The notes under the pieces: model-generated
The model's input: only the letters and a program-made list of their open reading frames with translations
Databases searched by the model: none
Told to the model about the DNA's origin: nothing
Part shown: positions 57,901 to 64,000 of the stretch, piece after piece
Layout: each line of letters opens with the position of its first letter
Numbering within the stretch: the stretch's first letter is position 1
From: Lampris incognitus
Lineage: Eukaryota; Chordata; Actinopteri; Lampriformes; Lampridae
Direction: 5' to 3'
Assembly (NCBI RefSeq): GCF_029633865.1
Contig: NC_079211.1
Location: 141,961,345 to 142,025,344, forward strand
DNA length: 64,000 nucleotides
Translations under genes and position numbers: made by a program

Positions 57901-60900
57901 TCCAATGAGCGGCAGCCGGAGGGCACACCTTTCTGTCAGACTCTCGTCCTTCTTCTGTCTCGTCTGGCATCGATAGAGGTGTGTGTGTTTTGCATCTGTG
58001 TTTGTGTGAGCGCACTTCTGCCTCCTCTTGGGACGCGTTAGGCAGCGTTTGCAGTGGTCTGACGTGCAGGGACTATTATCTGAAAACATAAGTTTTCCAG
58101 CTCTCTTTGTTCCCTTTGTTTCTGAGGTGAGTCATGTGAGTTTTAGTTGATTTCTTAAAGGATTTTAGGGTGTGTTGCTTTTGACATATAATGTTTAGAC
58201 TGACAGGCTCCGTTGTGCTGATGACGAGAAATGTGGTCCGACTTCAAAACGGTGATCCGATCTATGTTTTGGCTACAGACCTTTTTTTAGACTTCTTTAC
58301 CAGATCAGAATCATGGGCAACCTGTGCCAAGGGTGGTTATGAAGAGAAGGGAAGTTGGTCTCCGATGTCAACATGTTTTTAATGCGAAAGGGTTTCAGGA
58401 AAATAAAGGATTTCAGGTATTCCTGTACTTTATGCCTCTTGGACACTTGCACTGAAAAGTTGCCTGCAATGGTGTTGTGCTTTTTTTTTTTTTTTAATGA
58501 GTGCCTTTCTGTCAGACCCTGAATACTCCTGTTGTTTGTTTTTCCACATATTTGACCTAGACCTCACATTGTTGTTGAGCTTGCATGTCAGAAGGCATAG
58601 TAAGAGACGCAACAAGGGGAAACGGATTGCCGAGGGTGGAGCTGAGCATGTGGAGAGCTCGGAGGGTGTGCAGTGAGCGGAGGGGTCTGTTTTCAATTTG
58701 AACCATGTTCAGCGGTGCAGAGGAAAAGGGTCTGAGCAACAAAAAAAGGCCTCAGTCACACATTTGTTGTCTCGTCCATTTGCCATGTCCCGCTACAGCC
58801 ATTTTCACTTATGGAAGTGTGCAGCAAAACCTGATGAAAAGCAGGCGGAAAGTACACACACACCCCCCCTATATTTAAACTCCCATTAGAAGCATCAGAA
58901 ACGGCTCCATGAATAGTCCTGTCTTTAAACAATTTTTCCAAAACCCTAAGCTCTGGCAGTGGTGATCTGCTACTTGCACATCAGAATGACGGCGAGTCGT
59001 TTTAAAACCAGGAAGACGGTTTTAAACTTGAGCGTTGCTTCTTTATTTGGGCGGATTTCCTCCCCCCAGGTGTACGCGGCACCATTTTGGTCACGTTTTA
59101 CCTTGGCGTGCGAGAACAGGTGACCAGTCCTGATCGGGGACTCGACTAGCTCGCGCTGACAGCTGAGCTGGGACGTCATCTCCAATTGACTACAGGTGAA
59201 CGGCCCGCCTGAACTACAGTCTGTACTGGGGTAACCGGTTCTTAGTGACAGCCAGACCCGACGACTCCCTCCAGACAAATACACAAACACAAGGACATTC
59301 TTCTTGGTTCCTTTTTGTGTTTGTTTTTAAATGGGTCAATCACTTTTCTTATGTTTCTTAGCCAGAGTCAGACATGGGCAAGGAGGACTATTATTGCAAA
59401 CATGCATAAAGTAAGAAACGAACCACCTCTCAAGGGGTTAAGAAGTTGCTCATTAAATAAACCCGTTTGCCATTTAATAATCTCTTAATTAGCTGGCAGC
59501 GTATAATATCCTCAGGTGCCGGCAACGCTTCCCTCCCTTGCTCCTCTCTCTCCTCTAATTGGATGAAAGTGACCACGAAACCTGGCTTACTTCCAAGTAA
59601 ACCAGTTGCATGTTGACGTTAGTGTGTACTACTACAATATGTGTTTGTGAGTATTGTCTAAGGTTGAATGGCATCTGGTTAGTGTGTAAAAGAAATATTT
59701 TTCTACCCATCAATATAGTCACGAGTCAGGTATTTTGCACCGTCACCGCTGCTGGGATGGATATCTGAAAAGATCTGGTCATCGTTTCCATACATCAGGA
59801 AACCTCTCATAAGATTTATACAATCACATCAACATTTTTAATTGCTTAACTGTGAATATGTCTTTTAGTGCACAATTTTTTTTTTGCTGTCCGCTGTATT
59901 TTTGCATAGAGGACATTTTCAGGGTTGGATCAGTGCCCCTTGTTAAATGGGTTGGAGACGGATCCAGATCAGCGCTAAGTGTACATCCATAGGGTTGGAG
60001 AATGGCGTTGGCCTCTTGCCAGGGGAATGCAATATAGACTTTCTCCGTGGAGGTCAAAGTCACAGAGCTGGCTGCTGCTCCTGCCTTCATTTCCTCCGCA
60101 GCCTGTCAAGCCAGCCTCTCATAAGCTGGCATGCATGCTCGACTGCACATGTCACCGTGAGCCGTGTGTACGGTATTAGATCATCTGAACCCCGCTCTTT
60201 GTCTTTTTGGTTCCCCACAGCAGTTCCAGCTCTGACTTTGCCATGCAGAGGTTCGACAGGGACTCTGAGGTATACAAGATGATCCAGGAGAATAAGGAGT
60301 CTCGCACGCCTCCTCGACAGTCCAACACCTTCCGCATGCTCCAAGAGGTCCTGGAGGCTGATGAGAAAGGTTAGATTTAAGGGGCAGTGGTGTCACAAGT
60401 CAACAGATATCTAAAATCAGAGCATCTCTTAGCTATCGTGTGATAGGCTGAGCACTTGTCTTTACAAGCACACTCACACTTTGCATGGAAAAACATATTG
60501 CAGAGATGGATTTCAGAGTTTGGTATGTTGCATAGGAGAAAGTATATAAATGTTTAATCATAAAATTCATAATCATGAAAGCATGCTAAGTTTTTAAAAA
60601 CTTCTGTAAATTTGAAAGTTTTTTTTTTTTGTTCATAGAGTTCAATGATGTACTGTGTCACATCATACAAGATATACCGCTTTGCTTGGAGGATTAAATG
60701 CTATATATTTGTAAATATATGCATATATTTTATATTCTGCCGATATATAAAACTATATCAACTTCACAGTAATTTAAAAGCACTCAGGAAGTTGTCTGGT
60801 ATGTAACGCCTCCATCTTGAAGTAATCCCTGACAAGGGTGTATTGTGCACAAAAGGCGGCGCACGCTTGAACTGTGAAGTCTTTAACATGGCCCATTACC

Positions 60901-61304
60901 CCGAGCTGAAGCTGGATTCATGGCCGGCCGTGTGCACTCGATTCTGAGCGATCCTCCATGCAACGCAGTCGTGCACCTTTTGTTCTTTTGTTTCGGTAGA
61001 TCAGACCAAACTAACAATAATCTTTTTAGACATTAACCACCGATAATACCGCCAGCCATATGGGGGGGGGGGGGCAGGGCATGTTCCATGAACAATTGCG
61101 GGTGTTGAACGATTAGTGGTGAACGCATACAGATCTCTGCAAGAGGAGAGGAAAGCTCTGACAGAGTGCACTGAAGAAAAATAAAGTGATGATGGGATAT
61201 ACTGGTTTCGAAATGGAAAGGTACAACAAGCCTGTCGTGACCTTCCTGTGAGTAGCTGTCAGTGGTGCTGTTTCTAGCTCCTTTCTGTTGACTGACATTC
61301 TTTG

Positions 61305-61359
<55 letters not shown>

Positions 61360-61974
61360 GGCACATACATGTGCCTTAATCACCCAGAGGCAGCTGTGCG
61401 ATTCCCAGGGAAGCTTTCGCCCAACACCCCGAAGCCCAGCGCATCAGTGGGAGGCGTCAGCAAACACCACACCTGTGAGAAGTGTGGCATCAGCATTGTG
61501 TAAGACACCATTTAACCAGTTGTCCCCTGTAGTTGCATATTCACAGGCATAATTCGCAGTTGTCATTGCATAACCAATTAGTTTTTGGTACGAGTCATCA
61601 AGTCGCCATACTTAAATGGCTATTTGCCCTGTGGTAAATGTTCCTCATGTGCACACAAGCTCCTAGGTAAGATTAAGATAAGCTGACTGACCCTACAGTC
61701 GTAATTGTTGATTGTTAGTAGTTTTTTTTTGTGCTATTGTTTTTATGCATTCATGTATTCATTATTCGGATCTTCCCTCAGAACACAGGCTGTGCGCATC
61801 ATGGATGACCGCTTCCGCCATCCAGAATGCTACACTTGCACAGATTGTGGCCTCAACCTGAAGATGAGGGGCCACTTTTGGGCGGGTGAGGAGATGTTCT
61901 GCGAGAAACACGCCCGGGAGAGGTACCAAGGCCCAAGTACTTCCCCCCGAGCCACCGTTTCCCCTCGCCACTAA
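31325..61974 (+). CDS. pdlim2: PDLIM2 (mystique), complete PDZ-LIM protein
   Basis: ALP-subfamily PDZ-LIM adaptor. Known PDLIM2 binds alpha-actinin/actin, and its LIM domain promotes ubiquitination and degradation of nuclear NF-kB p65 and STAT proteins. Nine coding exons give 365 residues, close to the 352 of human PDLIM2, in perfect phase. The PDZ domain is at residues 1-83 with the PWGF carboxylate-binding loop at 12-15. A Ser/Pro linker contains SSPTSLSPGPYSPEPP. The conserved DSEVYKMIQENKE to RMLQEVLEADEK block is at about 228-264. One LIM domain lies at 294-345 with all eight zinc ligands (C294, C297, H315, C318, C321, C324, C342, H345). PDLIM2 rather than PDLIM1/3/4 is supported by MALTV at the start, LNLKMRGHFW in LIM and the SORBS3 neighbour. 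Exons: 31325-31417, 33420-33571, 36181-36250, 36801-36946, 38892-38955, 56778-56896, 60221-60369, 61388-61499, 61782-61974. Confidence 0.95.
31418..33419 (+). other. PDLIM2 intron within the PDZ domain
   Basis: About 2.0 kb with poly-C runs near 31814 but no recognised element or extra exon. Confidence 0.6.
33420..33571 (+). CDS. pdlim2: PDLIM2 exon, remainder of PDZ domain
   Basis: Encodes AALQPGDIILEINGENTSDM, the GD-I-INGE core, and the helix NVEAQNKIKNSKTQLQLVVE that closes the fold. Acceptor cgacag, donor gtacgt. Confidence 0.97.
33572..36180 (+). other. PDLIM2 intron after the PDZ domain
   Basis: About 2.6 kb with a short CA repeat at about 34043-34074; otherwise nothing recognised. 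Confidence 0.6.
36181..36250 (+). CDS. pdlim2: PDLIM2 linker exon
   Basis: Reads PEPPSPGQTNGINTAEQLVG then RFQ, matching the PGQTNG and RFQ segments of PDLIM2 after the PDZ domain. Acceptor ctgcag, donor gttggt. Confidence 0.92.
36801..36946 (+). CDS. pdlim2: PDLIM2 Ser/Pro linker exon
   Basis: Contains NYREYTISSPTSLSPGPYSP and a Pro-rich tail ending ANNKR (last codon split). The SSPTSLSP motif is shared with mammalian PDLIM2. Acceptor ttaatag, donor gtacac. Confidence 0.93.
37452..37870 (+). mobile_element. tRNA-derived SINE family B, full-length
   Basis: Runs from gcgtctgggtggcgtggcgg through cctacagacacaattgg and ggaggaggcatgtggtagtc to aattggccaggtacaa. Same layout as 28325-28765. Confidence 0.87.
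38892..38955 (+). CDS. pdlim2: PDLIM2 linker exon (64 bp)
   Basis: Reads SVQLRSWSPEERSRRLSRPL then SQ, basic and Ser-rich. The acceptor ttttctag at 38891 is needed for the frame; the nearby tccag at 38898 would break it. Donor gttggt. Identity rests on phase and splice sites because the linker is poorly conserved. Confidence 0.75.
39444..39792 (+). mobile_element. TGGA-tailed tRNA-derived SINE, full-length
   Basis: Head gcagtggttagtgtggtcgc (A box) and gggttcgaaccctgg (B box), body gtccaaagacatgtaggtca, and tail (ggat)n. Flanked by acact(a/g)aaccaa at 39432-39443 and 39793-39804, a target-site duplication with one mismatch. Confidence 0.93.
40150..40960 (+). mobile_element. SINE family B interrupted by another SINE
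   Basis: The body 40150-40535 (ggcgtgatggtgtattccgt, ggttcgaatccccgtg) continues at 40931-40960 with attggggagaaaaatgggg. The middle is an opposite-strand SINE. Confidence 0.9.
40536..40918 (-). mobile_element. TGGA-tailed SINE nested in SINE B
   Basis: Minus-strand copy from tccatccattatctgaaccg to accactgtgccgcc. The 12-base direct repeat tggctggataca at 40524-40535 and 40919-40930 marks the insertion. Confidence 0.93.
41617..41964 (-). mobile_element. SINE variant with ttaatccccatggggaaatt tail
   Basis: Shares the minus-strand head (aaccttcttgctgtgaggcg, ccaccgtgccgccc) with the TGGA-tailed SINE but has a different 3' end, with gatatactttattaatcccc and a gctgtgtagctaggagcagt block. It may be a related SINE with another LINE-derived tail. 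Confidence 0.8.
43251..43630 (-). mobile_element. TGGA-tailed SINE, full-length
   Basis: Minus-strand copy flanked by a perfect 14-base direct repeat, caaaactgcatata, at 43237-43250 and 43631-43644. Confidence 0.94.
44865..44894. repeat. TA microsatellite
   Basis: About 14 TA units followed by a short GA run. Confidence 0.9.
45385..46560 (-). mobile_element. Tc1-like transposon remnant
   Basis: Minus-strand pieces encode a Tc1-like transposase: KVALSDESHFLL, MAPGCTMRKRQAGKDSAILW and TTYVNIVADQVHPFM (45678-45986), then IKHLWDVLEKQVPSMEAPP and LVESLPRRVRVFLGA (45424-45678). Frameshifts and stops separate them. The right end carries gccaaaacattaaaaccact on the minus strand, a typical terminal repeat. 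The left end is decayed. Confidence 0.9.
50325..50712 (-). mobile_element. SINE family B, minus-strand copy
   Basis: Reverse complement of the 37452 copy: gagggctgcagactaccaca, then ggccaattgtgtctgtaggg, then the tRNA-like head near 50640-50700. Confidence 0.87.
50850..51226 (-). mobile_element. SINE family B, second minus-strand copy
   Basis: Same order of blocks as 50325-50712, ending with a B-box-like gggattcgaaccagc. Its 3' flank (51226-51262) resembles the sequence at 50809-50848 between the two copies. Confidence 0.87.
53200..53480. other. GC-richer block in PDLIM2 intron
   Basis: Several CpGs (gacggcgcggactcggggtg) against an AT-rich background; no exon or repeat recognised. Possibly regulatory. 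Confidence 0.3.
54911..54946. repeat. CTGT microsatellite
   Basis: About nine ctgt units followed by a short CT run. Confidence 0.95.
56778..56896 (+). CDS. pdlim2: PDLIM2 Ser/Pro linker exon
   Basis: Reads SNSVSSRTPTPPGRYSPHSP then IDREIPVSPRR. Phase 0 at the start, fixed by the previous exon; other frames give unlikely peptides. Acceptor ccacag, donor gtaagc. It follows a 17.8-kb intron. Confidence 0.88.
57650..58100 (+). promoter_or_regulatory. Possible internal promoter of PDLIM2
   Basis: CRE-like tgacgtcg near 57711, two CCAAT boxes (ggccaatcac near 57849, gtccaatgag near 57900) and GC-rich sequence in the intron before the pre-LIM exon. A transcript starting here would encode a form without the PDZ domain. 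This is inference from motifs only. Confidence 0.3.
60221..60369 (+). CDS. pdlim2: PDLIM2 exon, conserved pre-LIM block
   Basis: Contains FDRDSEVYKMIQENKESRTP and RQSNTFRMLQEVLEADEK. This block is conserved across ALP-type PDLIM proteins ahead of the LIM domain. Acceptor ccacag, donor gttaga. Confidence 0.96.
61307..61357. repeat. GT microsatellite
   Basis: About 25 GT units, ending about 30 bases before the acceptor of the LIM exon at 61388. Confidence 0.95.
61388..61499 (+). CDS. pdlim2: PDLIM2 exon, start of LIM domain
   Basis: A linker rich in Pro/Ser is followed by KHHTCEKCGISIV, the first zinc-binding CxxC of the LIM domain. The acceptor cacccag follows a GT repeat by about 30 bases. 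Donor gtaaga. Confidence 0.95.
61782..61974 (+). CDS. pdlim2: PDLIM2 last coding exon, LIM domain and stop
   Basis: Encodes FRHPECYTCTDCGLNLKMRG and FCEKHARERY, the remaining zinc ligands, then a short Ser/Pro tail and the TAA at 61972-61974. It is very close to mammalian PDLIM2. Acceptor cctcag. Confidence 0.97.
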
Positions 61975-62366
61975 AGGCGCCCAACCACCTAGCCGCCTGA
62001 CCCAAGAAATGGAGCGCTACTTGCCTGCCTGTCACCCCTCGCCGCATCTGACTCTGTCATAGACCTTGGGGCTGGGGCACAGAGGTGGGCAGGGCTCATC
62101 CGTTTGGACACACCATTTCTGATTGCCTTTAACCATACTCTGCATTGTTATCACTCACTTTCTTGCCTTTCTTGTACTTGTATGGGAATTGGAGCTTTGT
62201 TTTCATCACCACGTCCTAGCCCCCCCCCCCCACTTACGGACCCTCGCTCTAATGATGTGCACCTGCATATTTAAACCACATCACACTTACCTTAAGCAAC
62301 ATTAACATAGCGCCAGCTTATTAGAAGAACACAGCAGGACTGGTTTCCTGATGCTGTGAGGATCTG

Positions 62367-62372
62367 AATAAA
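62367..62372 (+). terminator. Proximal polyadenylation signal of PDLIM2
   Basis: Canonical AATAAA about 390 bases after the stop, followed by T-rich sequence (ttattttgtcttttg), as expected for a cleavage site. Confidence 0.6.
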
Positions 62373-62506
62373 CGACAATTATTTTGTCTTTTGAATCTCC
62401 TGCTGACCCATTTTTGAACAAAAAAGGGACCAAGAAAAAAAAAATCATATGAACTGCATGCCATTCAGACAATGTACTGTACACATACAAATGTTTGTGT
62501 GTTGGT

Positions 62507-62525
62507 GTGTGTGCGTGTGCGTATG

Positions 62526-62561
<36 letters not shown>

Positions 62562-62643
62562 ATGCATGCATTTGTGCATGGACGTGATCACATGCACCAG
62601 AGCACTGGTCTCTGCATGCCTTCCGTGTGTGTGTGTGTGTGTG

Positions 62644-62675
<32 letters not shown>

Positions 62676-62679
62676 CGCG
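62507..62679. repeat. Two GT-rich microsatellite blocks
   Basis: (GT)n at about 62507-62560 and 62623-62679 with GCAT and GC breaks, in or just after the PDLIM2 3' UTR depending on the poly(A) site. Confidence 0.93.
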
Positions 62680-63097
62680 GAGAACACATCAAGTCATTCC
62701 TTTGAAGTGCCTGCATTGCTGCATTGTCCCTATATCACAAAGGAGTTGTGGATTTTCCTTCCAAGTGTCAGCCAAATCCCCTTTCTGGTTCCCCCATTAT
62801 TTTCCTTTTGTAAGCAGATCTTATTAGTTAAAATAATGAACATTACTTATTTGCAAAATTATTTTTGTTAAGTTTTTTTTTTTTTGCTTATGAGGGAACA
62901 TAGATTAATGCAATATACATATATATTTTTGATGTTTCTTTGATAGAACTGTATACTATATTTTAGAGCGTTCAGACTCATAATGTATGCACAGGACTTC
63001 TAGTGTGGAACGAATTGCCGATGACCCTCTTGCCTGTCCTGTTGAGGCGGCGCCAAGAGTAAAATACACTATAACGTTCTCATTTCATATCGCACTT

Positions 63098-63103
63098 AAT
63101 AAA
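63098..63103 (+). terminator. Distal polyadenylation signal of PDLIM2
   Basis: Canonical AATAAA about 1.1 kb after the stop, followed by a moderately GT-rich stretch. Which signal is used cannot be told from sequence. Confidence 0.45.
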
Positions 63104-63954
63104 ATCACAACGTGAAGCTTGTTCATTGGAGGTGCCTGTATTTGTCATACAAGATTGATTTTGGGACGGTGGGTCATCTTGCAGCGACGTTTCACTCGCT
63201 CACACACTGTCGTACCGTTGTGTAAAACTGTATTTGTTAGAAATGTACGTGCGTGTTTTGCACAAGACGGTAGACCAGACGGCAAGTGGGGAAAAATATT
63301 TGCACTTGATCTGTACTTGCTTTTTTATTTGTCCCCTTTGATCTACTACCATAAAGATAAGGATTGCAAAAATACAGGCAACTTAGAATAGTTATTTGCT
63401 TTTCTGCAGTGGCAATTTGCAAGACGAGTGGCATCTAGTATTCAACATGAAGAAGAGTTAAACCTCTTAATGCAGTACTCAACAAGGAGATCTCAAATGT
63501 ATGCACAACTTGAAGGATTTCTATAGAAAAGCTCTGTGCCAGCTAAATATTGGAGACCTCGGTGTCCACTGGTGACCCGGTGGCACATGTGTCAGTACAA
63601 GTGAATTATTTAAACAATCTTTGGTCCCTTTCGTAAAAGCTGAACAGGAATATCAGAATCCGTCTGGATACTCAGTGGTTTCCATTTTGACATTGGAGAA
63701 ACCACTGGAACTAATCCACGTGGTCAGGGTCTTTGTTTTACCAGGTCAGGACCCAGCGACTCGACACCCAATACATCATTTATGAAGAAGAAATGTGTGT
63801 AACAGTTTTAATTGCACCTATAAGATGCACGAGCCACAAGCATAATTAAACGTTGCACGCGATGGGAGATGTAGGATAGATGGTAGAGCGTGAACAGCTC
63901 TTGATTTAAGGTGAGTTTGATGGATTTTGTTGATTCTGGTCCATAGAAATAACT
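63104..63954. other. Downstream of PDLIM2, nothing recognised
   Basis: No coding or repeat signal that I can support between the distal poly(A) signal and the repeat motif at the window end. Confidence 0.5.
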
Positions 63955-64000
63955 GCTGCTACTACTACTTTCGGCTGCTACCGTTGGGGGGCGCCACAGC
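63955..64000 (+). mobile_element. Edge of a common teleost repeat, cut by window end
   Basis: ctactactactttcggctgc followed by gggcgccacagc resembles a short motif found at the ends of many teleost repeats. Only about 46 bases are visible, so the family is uncertain. Confidence 0.4.

Larger units (their letters stand above)
61975..63103 (+). other. pdlim2: PDLIM2 3' UTR
   Basis: Two AATAAA hexamers follow the stop, at 62367-62372 and 63098-63103. Short and long 3' UTR forms are therefore possible. The long form would include two GT-rich blocks at about 62507-62679. Confidence 0.6.

Noticed and set aside
62445..62871. ORFs of 80-140 codons
   Set aside because: Read from GT microsatellites in the PDLIM2 3' region.
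1..64000. CRISPR array, operon, phage or other prokaryotic system
   Set aside because: Spliced vertebrate genes and vertebrate repeats fill the window; the tandem repeats have no spacer structure.

Overview
The window is vertebrate nuclear DNA, almost certainly from a teleost fish. It has multi-exon genes with GT-AG introns, tRNA-derived SINEs with TGGA-type tails, Tc1/mariner transposase remains, long GT and TA microsatellites, and a CpG-island promoter. I cannot name the species. Nothing here is bacterial or plasmid-like, so operons, ribosome binding sites and CRISPR do not apply.

Two protein-coding genes lie head to tail on the plus strand. The first (727-16866, 5' part outside the window) is the 3' portion of SORBS3 (vinexin): 20 coding exons, 744 codons plus stop, with a SoHo domain and three C-terminal SH3 domains. 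The second (31325-61974) is a complete PDLIM2 (mystique/ALP family): nine coding exons, 365 residues, with an N-terminal PDZ domain and a C-terminal LIM domain. All exon phases agree in both models. In vertebrates SORBS1-PDLIM1, SORBS2-PDLIM3 and SORBS3-PDLIM2 are neighbouring pairs, and the order and orientation here fit the third. Both proteins are cytoskeletal adaptors: vinexin at focal adhesions with vinculin, PDLIM2 on actin/alpha-actinin and in NF-kB/STAT turnover. The pairing therefore reflects ancestry and possibly shared function.

Layout: 1-726, intron or upstream sequence; 727-16866, SORBS3 coding exons with introns rich in microsatellites and one SINE-derived minisatellite; 16867 to about 18500, SORBS3 3' UTR with a long GT repeat; 18500-20440, decayed repeats (a Tc1-like element split by a SINE, and two palindromic elements); about 20440-21960, the CpG island expected to be the PDLIM2 promoter with a noncoding first exon; 21183-31291, first intron with a LINE reverse-transcriptase remnant and SINEs; 31292-61974, PDLIM2 coding exons, including a 17.8-kb intron full of nested SINEs and a second Tc1-like element; 61975-63103, 3' UTR with two polyadenylation signals; then noncoding sequence to the end, stopping inside a teleost repeat motif.

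I found no unknown multi-gene system. The most useful leads are the nested SINE insertions with visible target-site duplications, the SINE-derived 96-bp minisatellite beside a SORBS3 exon, a 168-bp hairpin element between TA tracts, an unusual splice-site choice in SORBS3 that decides between full-length and truncated protein, and a possible internal promoter in PDLIM2.
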